Source: Prostheceraeus crozeri
Lineage: Eukaryota > Platyhelminthes > Polycladida > Euryleptidae
DNA: 64,000 bases
Direction of reading: 5' to 3'
Assembly: GCA_907163375.1 (NCBI GenBank)
Contig: CAJQUW010003058.1
Coordinates: forward strand, 1 to 64,000
The number at the start of each line of letters is the position of its first letter. Position 1 is the first letter of the stretch. A program made the position numbers and the translations under genes. This document shows, in pieces, positions 32,606 to 43,433 of the stretch. The notes under the pieces were generated by a model that had not been told where the DNA came from, made no database searches, and worked only from the letters and a program-made list of their open reading frames with translations.

Positions 32606-33347
32606 ACCGGGCCAAGGATTTGAATCGCTGCTGAGAACTTTTGGCAACAACAACAAGCCTGGTCCCAGCCTGAATGAAATTTATTCCGAATCTAACTCTG
32701 GCTCTTACCAGAAAATACCAGTGACTGAAAGCTTCTCAATCATTGTCTCATTTTCCTTTCTAGTATTTGTTGAAAAATATTCGGTCTCATTCCATACATC
32801 AATCACCCGCAGAAAGTAATTGAAGCAAAATGGTGGCCGTCACAGTAAACAATTTTTGATCCATTGTGAAGCTGCGATGCAGTAAATAAAGTACAGTCTC
32901 ATAAACCTTTGCTGACAGTCTCCGGTTCGTTTTCAAGAGAAAGAGTGAGAGTATTTAATTGAATCGAAAGCAATGGCCTACCCCAAAAAGAAGTGGCGTA
33001 AAAATCACGCTTAGTTGACTTTGTATGATTTAGAATCACCAACAGTTTGGTTACCATTCCGAGAAAATTGAAAATCATCTTGACAGATCGTCAGCAAACC
33101 ATATGTGTAACTCTCACACCGAAATTCCTTCACTGGCATGAGACGCTGATTTGAGTTGATTTATCGACTACATTTCGCCTTTAATGACTGATTCAAATGA
33201 GTTTGGTTTATCAAATTACTTATTCAATAATTCACTCTCATGAATTAATACGTCTCACTGCATTGCGGTGAACATCTAAGCTCACTGATAATCTACAAAA
33301 GAGCCGTGAGCAGGAGGTACTTTGCATTCATAATTTGAAAATAAGAT
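32606..33347. other. No gene recognised
   Basis: AT-rich sequence flanking the PLE. No coding region is supported. The open frame from 32547 begins inside the pseudo-LTR by chance. Confidence 0.5.
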
Positions 33348-33511
33348 TTTCCGATGATACCTTCAGATAAAACAATAAGGCCAAAAACTCGTCCATATTT
33401 ATGAGCTATTCTGTGTCTTCACAAAGAACGGACGTTCGAAACGTCGGTAATATATATCGGCATGATTCGAGCAATTGGCCTTATCATTTTATCTGAAGGC
33501 GTCATCGGAAA
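33348..33511 (+). repeat. Small inverted-repeat element with hammerhead-like centre
   Basis: 36-bp arms (33348-33383 and 33476-33511, about four mismatches; TTCAGATAAAA and AATAAGGCCA-type strings) enclose a 92-bp centre. The centre holds GAACG-GA-CGTTC (33426-33437), a perfect small hairpin, immediately followed by GAAA-CGTC (33438-33445) and TATATATCGG. This is the layout of stem II, GAAA and a palindromic stem III in minimal hammerhead motifs of PLEs, but the preceding CTGANGA is not preserved. Probably a decayed terminal piece of a retroelement. Confidence 0.5.
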
Positions 33512-33635
33512 TATCACTGGAAATATCAAAATAGTGATAGAAAAGTGAAGTCGTATTTACAAGGCATAGTATTTTCTCGAATAGAACCCGCCTTCGAATA
33601 GAATCCAAGTCATATGCATTGCATCAGTCTGTAGA

Positions 33636-33643
<8 letters not shown>

Positions 33644-33681
<38 letters not shown>
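33644..33681. repeat. (CT)n microsatellite
   Basis: About 19 uninterrupted CT units. Confidence 0.95.
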
Positions 33682-33683
<2 letters not shown>

Positions 33684-34765
33684 CTTGATCTATCAATGAA
33701 GAGGCTTTGAGAATTTTATTATGAAGCCACTGTAATTGACCTCTTAAAAGTCTGACAATGGTTGTCGATAGCAATGCAGTATTGTTCAACAGTTGGTCTG
33801 ACTATAAGTAAGTATTTTAGTTTTTGAATAGTCAAAATAACATATATGGTATTTATTTCATCGCCACGGTGTTGCTTCCATCATGCGATATAATTGTTCG
33901 TTCAAATTTATTTTGCCTATTTTGTTTTACACTAGGAGATCCGCCTTCTGATTCTGATGAGAGAGAGAGAGTGTTGCTCGTATCGCTACATACGAAACAC
34001 ATGCGAGCAAATGCGAAACAAAGTCAATATTCGAATGAAAAATAAACCAAATCATTGTAAAGACATGACAATCTCGTATTAATTGTTAGTTCCTAATTGT
34101 ATGGAAATTTGATATTAATTTGCTTTAATTTTCTTATCCAGCGATTCACTGTGTACTTCAAAGATAAAAGTTAATCTTTTGTCTGATATCACGATTTTCA
34201 AATCTTTCATTTTTCTAGCAAAATGAATCTTGCCTATACATGTAATGCTATACATGAATAGAAATATTCGTAAATAAATGTTCATGAAGTGATAGTTATT
34301 CAAAAGCTGTTTTTCCTGTATTATAAAATCACAAGCGACTGAAACAAACCATAATGAGCAATGTAGAGAGAAACAGCAGAACTCGAGTAAGCATATGATG
34401 TTATCATAATTTTGTTTGTTTGATGTAGGAGGAATATATATGAGATGAACGAGACTGTTGAAATGTTGTCGAATTTGGCCAGAGTTTTATGTGTTTTATG
34501 AGACACGAATTTGAATAAGATCCCCTGATAAGACTTTATCACACAGTTATGAATCCAAAACAGAAACATTGCGAAGAAAAGAAATACATTTCCATGAATG
34601 ATTGATCAAAATTGGACGATTTCGTATAAAATGGGAAGCCATCAAATCGTAATTCTTCGTGTATAATGTGGTAAACAATAAAATCGTGTTTCTTTAGAAT
34701 TATTCTGAAAATCTGAATACTCGGACTGATATGAATAATGCTAATATGATTAATATAAATAAATG

Positions 34766-34808
<43 letters not shown>

Positions 34809-35342
34809 GAAATAATATAATATACATAGATAATATAAATAATAGGTAATATTTAAATAATAATATATATATGATAATGATTAATATGAATAAAATTGAT
34901 ATTATTGGCACTGGTAATACAATTGATACACGGATGATACACGGAAACTCGTGATTGAATAAATAGCACGAAACGTGTTCGCAAATTGTGAGAAATTGCA
35001 TGCAGATGAAATACATCTGTGTTTGATTGTAGGCCGCAAGATGTGTCTGTTCAAACTATGTATTGAATATATGCATCATTCATATATGAATGAATATATA
35101 CTCATTCAAAAAATGAGATTGTAGGATTGCCACTATAGAGTCCTTTAAATGCAATCCAGAATACCACATTGGTCATCGTGGTTATCGTTATCGGTCTAAT
35201 GTGAACGCGGCTTTAATCTTGATGTCAGTCTGTGTATTCTTGCTTGCTTCTGTGCTTCCACTGTTACGCCACATGCATCGATTCGTCAAATTGTGATCAC
35301 TTTTGTGAAATTGTATCGTTGTAACCTCAGTCCAGCATTCCA
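33682..35342. other. No gene; AT-rich with (TA)n microsatellite
   Basis: Low-complexity sequence. A TA run occupies about 34770-34804, and TAATATAAATAA-type strings extend to about 34900. Open frames here are by-products of the microsatellite. Confidence 0.7.
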
Positions 35343-35343
35343 C

Positions 35344-35368
35344 CTGATGGAGAGCTGGCCGAAACATG
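35344..35368 (+). ncRNA. Hammerhead-like tail motif
   Basis: CTGATGG (35344-35350), AGAGCTGGCC, GAAA (35361-35364), CATG. The order CTGANGA, stem II, GAAA, short palindrome is that of minimal hammerhead motifs known in Penelope-like elements; here the ninth core base is G. AAATTTAAAATC-type sequence follows. No reading frame is attached. Confidence 0.35.
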
Positions 35369-35372
35369 CTGT

Positions 35373-37574
35373 ACCAATTAAATTTAAAATCAACTGTGGC
35401 CTTTCTTTTCATTTATAGAATTTATAAGGAATCAAACTTTTTTCGTGAAGATTCAGATCTCTAGTTGAGTCGAGGCTGCAGATGCACAACCAACTAATAA
35501 TTGTCAGTTAGCAGTTCATATTCATGCTATATTATTGGAAATAATAGATTTGTAAATTGAGCGATTTTCATATTTTGACCAGTGTTGAGCACAGCAATGG
35601 ATACAATTTATCGTAGCTCATTTGAAACCTGAAAATAAACTCTGGAATAATGTTGTGGGACTCAATTGTAAGGCATGAGAATCGATTCAATTTCGACATA
35701 ATTTAGGTGATAGTTTTTCAGCTCTGTATATAGGTCAACCAGTCTCGCGCAATCAGGTACTTAGGTAGCAGATTCGAATTCGTGGTCTTCTGCAGTGCGT
35801 AGCCTACATGCACGGGCATGATACAGGCAATAGGCGATTTTTTCACATAATGAGCACATATTGACGCATAAAGATCAGTCTGTATATTTTCAGCTGAACA
35901 ATGTTTTAAAAAATGTCTGCATCCTGAGTGAAATGTCCACTGTACTCCTTTGGCTATCTACCATGCCCCATGAAATTCCGCTGAAATTAAGTACCACATG
36001 CAGATCATTGTCAAAATTTCATAAAAATATATGAACCACTGAACCCAACCCCCATCAAGTCTCTGGAGGTTAGAGTAGTAGACTATACAGATTGCGCCGG
36101 TACCCATTTGCGGTCGATGCATTCATAATGACATAACTGTTTAATTTACTCCTTGCCATCAAAGCAAATTGATTTTACCCAATGTAACGTGGAAGTTGTC
36201 TTCTTTCTATCATATTGACGACTTAAGATTTCTGTGGTACGTTTTATTTTAGGCATCTTGAGAATGACAATTGCTTAATATTGATAAGAAAGAAACTTAT
36301 CATCTGCTGGATCCATGAATTGTAGAAGTATCTCTATTTGTTAATGCGTGTATTTCTCTGCCAGAACAAACAATTTTCATTGTCAAAAAGTCCCGACAAA
36401 AGAAGTTTTTGACTGTCAGACAAGACCAAATGAGAATTTAGATGAAAGTAATATTTTCGCTGAAAAATGAGTCGCAGTCGATCTGTCGATTCTTTTCCTA
36501 GCTCCTTGGCAATAATTATCGCAAATTCTGACACATCTGCCCCTATGTTACGATGACGGAGCATTTGCAGCTCAAAATGCATACAATAAGGAGATAGTGG
36601 GATGTATAGATAAAATATTCAACACATTAAGTTGGTAAATTGCTTACGATTAAATCCTCAATGAAGGAGTAACCATTTTCTCGGAATTCTTTTACGCATC
36701 AATTGGGAAATCTTATGCACAAGATTTCGGGAATCGATCCGGAACTGTTTTTTGAATCCATTCAGCTGGACTGGGTGTGCGAAAACTTCTTCCGAATACT
36801 TTTCCCTATAATACGCATGCGAATACTGCCATTCGAGCATAGTTCAATTTTTTTTCAATTGTAGTTTTCTCTCAATCGCATTGAAAATTTATTTTCATTT
36901 ATTATTAGGTTTATTGAATTTGTGTTTATTATTCTTGAATCGTATTATAAAATTGCTATACACAGAACGACTTCCAGTTAGGAATAACTCAATTTTCTAC
37001 GATTGCAGGTTTGAAAGTTGTTGGGAAAATGTGATCCTTGCTGCTGAAGACACACTCAACAGGTGCTGTCATTATTTAATTCACTATTTAACCCGCTGTC
37101 AATACGAGTGGTGTTTTCAAAAATTTATTCCAATTAATTTAGGATAAGTAATCACTTAGTTTTTACTCAATTAATTGCAATAATCTATTGTCACTTTCTG
37201 ATTAGACCAGAGGGTCCCAACCTGAGGGCTCATCATATGGCACGCGATCGAGTACCTGTCCGAAGTAGGCATTATGTATGATGATGACAATTTAATCTAT
37301 TGATGCCACATACCAAATCTACTAGGGAAAGTGTTGGTCAGCTAGAGAAAATTATATCGACGACAAAATTCCATGCAATTTATCGTATTTCATAGCGTCA
37401 AAAGACGAAGATTTGTATTGTGCATGGATGCCATTTTTTTACACCAAACTTTGTACGTATTTGGTTGCTTAGATATTAATGCGACAGGCGATGCAATGAC
37501 ATCAAATGAGCGACCGACAGGTCGAAATCAACAGAACAAATTCATTTCAGATGATTTCGACAGAACAAATTCAT
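35373..37574. other. No gene recognised
   Basis: AT-rich sequence with scattered short open frames lacking motifs (for example 36334-36582 minus, 36881-37147 plus). Confidence 0.5.
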
Positions 37575-37840
37575 GCAGCCAGAACGAGTTTCTGCAGGGA
37601 ACGAGGACGAAAATGAGACTTTCACAGAATGATTTGCACCTTATGCCTACTACGAATCGGCACGTCTGCCGAGTTCTAGTGAGTTCCTCTTCTTGTTAGA
37701 CAGGATCAAAGAAAAACATATGTTAATCCAATGGGACGCAGATTGCAGTTTTTGGCTAAAATGAAATTTTCTATGTTTTCTCTGATTAAAAGAAAAACAT
37801 CAAGGCCAGAGTCATAATTTTTGGCATGGAATGTCTTCAG
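37575..37840 (+). repeat. Inverted repeat arm flanking the Naiad-like element, left
   Basis: GCAGCCAGAACGAGTTTCTG ... CATGGAATGTCTTCAG matches the reverse complement of 40675-40931 at most positions. Shared landmarks are CACGAATCGGCACGTCTGCCG-like and GACGCAGATTGCAGTTTTTG strings. The arms enclose 37841-40674, which contains the Naiad-like PLE. No coding capacity is seen. Confidence 0.8.
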
Positions 37841-38252
37841 GTCATTTCCTTTTATGTTCATGCACCCCTGTCTATAAAGCTAAACGCATTTAGATTTGGA
37901 GAATCTCTTCATGTCCGCAAACACAATCATTTTGAGCAACTTTATCCACATTCAACCACATTCTCACATACATTGCCGATCAGATGCATGATAATAGCAC
38001 ACACACATCATAGGAAATGACCTGATCGTCTAGTAGCCTCAATCGTCTAGTACCTGACAAAGTTCGGGAACAGTACCCGCCCAAAACCTATTTTTCTCTG
38101 AATAACCCTGTCTCTTTGAAAATTTGCAACTATAACAAATTCCTCAACAAGTTGGATAGAACCAACTTACAAAATATTGTCCATTCAGACTGTAAGTGTA
38201 GTCAGCACTCTTCTCACATCAAGAGCATCACAAACTTGTATTTACTGGTGAT

Positions 38253-39873
38253 TTGAATTTTATTGAGCAGCCAGACCTGAAAGAGTTACTTTCATTAGGC
38301 TCTAAGCATCGTTTGTCCCTTCACGTTCGTCACAATGACATTATAGATAGCATAACTGTATCCATAGATAAGCACATCACAAAGATGTGCAATAAGTTTA
38401 AACTTTCAGTCAGTGACTTTCAGGCTTGGAAAAGCAGGATACTAGTATTAGCTAAAGATAGAATACATAAAGATAAAAATGTAGATAATTTACAAGCAAA
38501 GTTTTAATCTTTTCGTGATTTCAGCAGAGATTTGAAGTATTATCATCAGCATTTTATAATAACTACCGTAGACAAAGCTAACAGTAATTACGCATTCATC
38601 TGTAAAAAATTTTACGTTATGGTCTTATTACAAGAACTTGGATTCGATCTTAACTCACTAACCCCTATTGGTAACAGTCCTTATATTCCATATGATGTGT
38701 CTCCTAGTGATTTAGTTAAGAAGCATAAGGATTCTATGAGTAAATTATTCAGCAGCCTTTGTAGAAAAGATGATGAAAAACTCCCTAAATTATATTGGAT
38801 ACCAAAATTACATAAAAATCCCTTCAAATGTCGCTTTATAGCTGGTGCTAGGCATTGCACTACTAAGCAACTTTCCATTAAGATTAATAAAGGTTTGTCT
38901 GTTATCAGAGACCATTTTAGGAAGTATTGTAACGCAATTCATAGTAATAGTGGTATTAACTGTTATTGGAGTATTGTATCGTCCGCTGAATTCCTCAATA
39001 AAATTCAAAGCATTACAGCATATGACGTACAAATTTTCGATTTTTCCACTTTGTACACCAATCTGGATCATACAGATGTCATTACTCACATTTCCGACCT
39101 GCTCGACTTAATTTTCAACGATTCTAATAGGAAATATTTGTGTGTAGGTTTTGAAAAAAGTTTTTTATCTGGTGTCAGGTATCAAGGTTACAGCGTATTT
39201 ACTAAGGATAAATTTAAAGAAGCCATTAAGTTCATTATAAGCGAAGTTTTTGTTACTTTCGGAGGTTTAGTCTTTCAACAAGTAAGAGGCATTCCTATGG
39301 GTGGTAATTGCAGTCCTCTTCTTGCGGATTTGTTTCTTTTACATTGTGAATTTATTTTCATGACTAATTTAATGAAGAATCAGAAGTACGGTCTAGCTAG
39401 ATTATTATCTAATACTTCTAGATACATCGACGATTTATGCATTATTAATTATAAAAAGTTTGATTCCTTGATACCACAGATACCCACCTAGTCTAGAAGC
39501 CAGCAGAAGTGGGAGTAATAACAAACAAGCAGAATATCTTGATATTGATATAAATATCACTGACTGCGGCACCATTACATCTGTTTTTCATAAAGTCGAC
39601 CATTTTAATTTCCCTGTCACCCTTTTAACCTTTCCGAAAAACTGTATGCCCTACAGGACAGGAGCTAGAGTGTTTGCTGGACATGTTTTAAGATATGGGC
39701 GCATCTGTACATTGGAAAAAGATTTCATCCAAAAAGTCAATCGTACGGCTACTACTCTCATTAAGAGAGGATATAACAGCGTAGATCTCAAGCAAAGTGC
39801 TGAGAAGCAGCTGCATAAGCATAGTGAAACTTTATTGAAATACGGATATTTTTCTGCTAAGCAGCTTGGGTGA
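38253..39873 (+). pseudogene. Reverse transcriptase of Naiad-like PLE
   Basis: Recognisable blocks in order are FIEQPDLKELLSLGSKHR, SVSDFQAWKSRILVLAKDR, IITTVDKANSNYAFICKKFY, LYWIPKLHKNPFKCRFIAG, motif A FDFSTLYTNLDH, motif B QVRGIPMGGNCSPLLADLF, motif C SRYIDDLCIINY, EYLDIDINI, then the C-terminal PYRTGARVFAGHVLRYGRIC and KRGYNSVDLKQ. The main open stretch is 319 residues (38532-39491). All three catalytic aspartates of motifs A and C are visible. The motif set differs clearly from the canonical PLE at 29.7 kb (PMGGNCSP against AMGSPLGP), so these are two separate PLE branches in one window. Confidence 0.85.
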
Positions 39874-39919
39874 GTTTGAGCGTTCAGGAGTAGGGCCGAA
39901 ACGCGAATCCTCACCCAAG
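39865..39919 (+). ncRNA. Naiad-associated RNA hairpin, copy B
   Basis: CTTGGGTGAG (39865-39874) pairs perfectly with CTCACCCAAG (39910-39919). The loop carries TTGAGCGTTCAGG and GGGCCGAAACGCGA, the same core as in copy A at 5396-5447, whose outer stem is unrelated in sequence but equally perfect. The protein stop codon (39871-39873) falls inside the 5' arm. CTGCTGATGAC follows at 39923-39933. Structure conservation by paired changes is strong evidence for an RNA function in the element, although the class of RNA is not settled. Confidence 0.7.
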
Positions 39920-40674
39920 TTCCTGCTGATGACCTCAATTGCACATTTTTTCAATTAGGTAATCTGTTGTAGTTGTTATTTCCTTTAACCTGTAGGGAAC
40001 GCCACATGGGTCCTTTTGAGGGATCAAATTCTTTTCAGTTATCGTTATCTTCTACTTCATCTTCTCCTCAATCAGAGCATTAAATTTCATTCTGACGCAA
40101 CTGACATGTGCAAGCATCTGGGCGACATATCAATCCAACTAACACGTATAAGCAATTTCCGCAATTACTACACTGCCCAACACACAGTGTGGCAGACAGG
40201 CAGGAGTTCTCGAGTAAGTCATCAATTTTTTTTCTCACTCTACTTATATTTACACAGTACTTTTTTTTCATTACCTACCATTTGAATATTTTCAACATTT
40301 ACATTTGTGTTTTATTCTTTTTTTTCACATTGGTTTTACTTACTGAATAGTTTGATTTGTGCATAGAAATAGATTGTTTAACTGAAGTTGACTAGAATGG
40401 AAATTGACTCAAGGTCGTGGCACCGCCGGGGGACCTAAGTTGGGGCATGAATGACCAATGAAAAGCTTTAATTTACGCATGTGACTGATTCTGACCCAAT
40501 GATACAGCCGTTGACAAGTGTATCTAAGTGAAAATGCGTGCGATTTATGTGCCACTATTGTGTATTGCATGAAGCTTAACCTCCGTTCTAGAGGTTTAAT
40601 TGTTGTCGATTTCTATGGATTTGTGATTTAATTCACTATTAATTGTGTTTCGCCTAAGGTTAGCCCTTGCTAAT

Positions 40675-40931
40675 CTGAAGACATTCCATGACAAAAATTA
40701 TGACACTGGGCTTTGTACTTTTCGTTTTATCAGATAAAACATACAAAATTTCATTTCAGCCAAAAACTGCAATCTGCGTCGAAAATGTGTTTTTCTTTGA
40801 TCCTGTCTGACAAGAGGAGGGACTCCTCAAGAACTCGGCAGACGTGCCGATTCGTGGTAGTCGTAGGGTGTACATCATTCTATGAAAATCTCACTTTCGG
40901 CCTCGTTCCTGTAGAAACTCGTTCTGGCTGC
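40675..40931 (-). repeat. Inverted repeat arm flanking the Naiad-like element, right
   Basis: Reverse complement of 37575-37840 with moderate divergence and a small length difference (257 against 266 bp). On the minus strand the sequence continues past the arm into TTAGCAAGGGCTAACCTTAGGC-GAAAC (to about 40641), which looks like another PLE-type tail. Confidence 0.8.
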
Positions 40932-41748
40932 CGGACTATTATGCTTGAAGCTCAGCAAGCCAAAATCACGTGTTTTGAAAATGCTTGTGGCATAGAAATC
41001 TGAATTCAACTTTGGCAAGCCAAAAGTGTTCACAAATATTATAGGCTACGTGTCTTAAAAACGATACACGACCTATATTTGATCATAAATATTTGACACT
41101 GCAGTATTTTGAAGCAGCATTCATGTAGATATCTACGTGATCTTCATAGATCGATTTCTCGAAGCATAGATTTTCGAAATAAAAAAGACTTTTCCCAACA
41201 TAAAAAGAATTTCTTTGAGATTAAGTGGTACGCATCGAACGTACAAAATTTCAAATTGTGCTGAGACATTAAAAGGTTGGGAATCAATGGATTAAAACAA
41301 CTCTTGATTTCAATTTTCAACTTTGATATTTCACTTAAACGAAATACGAGTACGCTTCGCGCACAAGCACATTAACAAATATCATAATATCTTATTATCA
41401 ATTTGTAAAGTGAGTAGACCTACTGCATGAAATGCATATATCTCACACTCTATTGGATATGAATAATGACAAATTTAATTACAAATCATAAATATTGTAA
41501 TAATCTATTCTTAAAGCAAGTGAGAGAATAATCACATGCGCACGGATAGCAGAAAAAAAGAGGAGTTTTCAAATATATCGTAAAAGTATCGTGTAACAAG
41601 ATAGGTGCTAAATAGTAATGCTGCAGTATCCTGAAGGCTGTCAGTTTGTGAATGACAGGGTGCGATGTTTTTCCTAATGGTAAATGGTGGCGGCATTGCA
41701 AGCTAAACAGTCTAGTATATAACTTCCCCATTACAAATCAACCAATTA
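40932..41748. other. No gene recognised
   Basis: AT-rich sequence up to the mariner. The last two bases (TA, 41747-41748) are the left target-site copy. Confidence 0.5.
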
Positions 41749-43108
41749 CGTGGTGCGCCCAAAAAGTTTCCGGCCTTAGCATTTTATAAAGTGAAAAGAT
41801 TTAATCCAATGACGTTTTTATTTAGTACATTATAGCTATTTCTCAAACCAATTGCCGTTCGCGGCCAAACACTTTTCCCAGCGAACTGGAAGTGCCTTGA
41901 AAGCATCAAGGAAAAAAGCGGGAGGTAATAGGCCAAAACAGTTTCTTACAGTCTCTTCCAAAGCTGCGGCACTTTCAAAATGAGTCCCGCGGAGATGGCG
42001 TTTCAACTCGTTGAAAAGGCAATAGTCTGATGGAGCCAAATCCGGGCTATAAGGTGGATGCTTCACAAGTTCGAAGCCCGCGCTGCCGATCTTCTCCAAG
42101 GCAGCTCGACAAGTGTGCACTGGAGCGTTGTCCTGAAGGAACCAATGAGGCAGACCTCTTGGCTTGCGAACCTTGCTGCGGACCTGCTGAATCAGCTCGC
42201 CGTAATATTCACCGGTCACTGTCTCCTGTCTTTGTAGGAAATCCAGGAAGATGATTCCTCCTGCATTCCAGAAGGCAGTCAGCATCATTTCTCTTCCGAT
42301 CGCTCCAGATCGTTGCTTCCAGACTTTGCCTTCATCAGGCCTGCGCCATTCCAGAGATTCTCGCCTGGATTCAGGTGCGTACAGGCTCAGTGGCGTTTCA
42401 TCAACAGTGATGATGTTCCTCAAGAAATTATCGCCATTGCGGCGATAAATTTCAAGATTCACTAGGCAGGCTTCACGGCGTCGGGTGCACATCTCGGTGG
42501 TCAAGAAGCGCGCACAAAGCGAGACGAAACCTTGTTGAAGCGCATTTCGTGCAGCATCTCGCCAACATATCCTTTCGACAGTTTCAGAGACTCAGCAAGC
42601 TGTCTTGTTGTCACCTTCTGTCTTCAGGTCCTGTCTTCAGTCTCTCTAATTTGGCGCGGTTTTCTTCGTTGTCAGAAGTCTTTGGGCGGCCTTCTCTTTC
42701 TTCGTCAGCCACAAGTTGACGTCCTCTCTTGAACTCGGCAATCCAAAACTTGATCGTCGATTCTGACGGACACTTGTCTGCGTAAGCAAGAAGCAAGTTC
42801 GCTTTAATGTCTGCACTTGACTGACCAAGCAGAAGACAAAAACGAATCGAGCTTCGATACTCCACTTTATCCAAGTGATCAAGTCGCAATGAAGTCATCC
42901 TTTCAGTGCGCTTTCACGAGTGAAAATGATTTTTGACTAAGTGCGTTCGCTGGTTGAAATCAGATGTCTATGAACAGATGTCAGATCAGATATCTATGAT
43001 CCTGACCGTTTCTAGCTCTCAAAGAACCAATGTATTGATTTCAGATATTTACTTTAGAAATTGAAAGGAATTTCTGTCATTGGCCGGAAACTTTTTGGAC
43101 GCACCACG
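41749..43108 (-). mobile_element. mariner transposon, complete ends
   Basis: A 1360-bp element with 27-bp terminal inverted repeats (CGTGGTGCGCCCAAAAAGTT at 41749; its mirror ends at 43108) differing at one base. TA flanks both ends (41747-41748, 43109-43110). It carries one transposase gene on the minus strand. Length, ends and gene are those of a typical mariner. It is nearly intact. Confidence 0.97.
41836..42898 (-). pseudogene. mariner transposase (DD34D)
   Basis: Read on the minus strand, the N-terminal HTH region is MTSLRLDHLDKVEYRSSIRF ... STIKFWIAEFKRGR ... EEREGRPKTSDNEENRAKLE. LAESLKLSKGYVGEMLHEMR follows. The catalytic domain has IITVDETPLSLY (first D), WFLQDNAPVHT (second D) and YSPDLAPSDYCLFNELKRHL (third D), with 34 residues between the last two, the canonical mariner spacing. 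Two lesions are visible. One is a frame change near 42615, where TGTCTTCAG is repeated 13 bases apart (42611, 42624), suggesting slippage. The other is an in-frame stop at about 42520 just before the TTEMCTRRREACL segment. Otherwise full length. Confidence 0.95.
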
Positions 43109-43191
43109 TAATTGATTGCAGTTATTGAATATCAGAAACTATTTGATGGCAGTTATGAGATGATTAATTCTTCATAATCCCTGATTATTGG

Positions 43192-43433
43192 CTACTTCTC
43201 CTCGAATTCATGCTGCCAGTCTAGTGGATTGACATCAGTAGAAACTTCCTGCGATTGAAGCAAGGGCCTCTTCCCACACACTTTTCCTCTGCACTTGCCA
43301 TGGTATTTATTCAACTTAGAAGAGAATGTGCCTTTTTCTCTATTTTCATAGTGAGACGATAAATTCTTTACATACTGCATGTAAAAGGTGGTTCTATCAT
43401 CACTAATCTTCGTGAGAAAAGTTTTTAACTTCG
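43192..43433 (-). CDS. Possible terminal exon of an unidentified gene
   Basis: On the minus strand an AG acceptor at about 43434 (AAAAATTTAG) is followed by an open frame to a stop near 43192: SKLKTFLTKI, DDRTTFYMQYVKNLSSHYEN, then KYHGKCRGKVCGKRP and NPLDWQHEFEEK. Its composition (charged, two close cysteines in CRGKVC, no low complexity) looks like real protein, unlike neighbouring random frames. An upstream minus-strand frame (43403-43648) overlaps in another frame and is not continuous with it. I do not recognise the family. It might be a host exon next to the mariner or a fragment of another transposon. Confidence 0.4.

Larger units (their letters stand above)
38050..39960 (+). mobile_element. 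Naiad/Chlamys-like Penelope element, copy 2 (5'-truncated)
   Basis: Coding similarity starts at about 38057 (REQYPPKTYF ... DCKCSQ, a Cys-x-Cys stretch) and runs to the stop at 39871-39873, followed by the hairpin at 39865-39919. No GIY-YIG nuclease is found at either end. In the branch of PLEs with permuted domains the nuclease is N-terminal, and here the N-terminus is missing. The copy is younger than copy 1 at the start of the window but carries a small number of breaks. It lies between two inverted repeats of about 260 bp (37575-37840 and 40675-40931). Confidence 0.8.

Noticed and set aside
32547-32819. 90-aa frame starting in the 3' pseudo-LTR
   Set aside because: The start is the PLE's own ATG context in the terminal repeat, and the remainder is flanking sequence without motif.
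34539-35016. Two overlapping minus-strand frames rich in Tyr and Ile
   Set aside because: They read through a TA microsatellite (34770-34804) and TAATATAAATAA runs, so the protein is a by-product of low-complexity DNA.
39865-39919. SECIS element reading of the Naiad hairpin
   Set aside because: TGA/GA facing each other fits, but the inner helix is too short and the apical loop lacks the AA expected of SECIS. It is kept only as an unresolved RNA hairpin.
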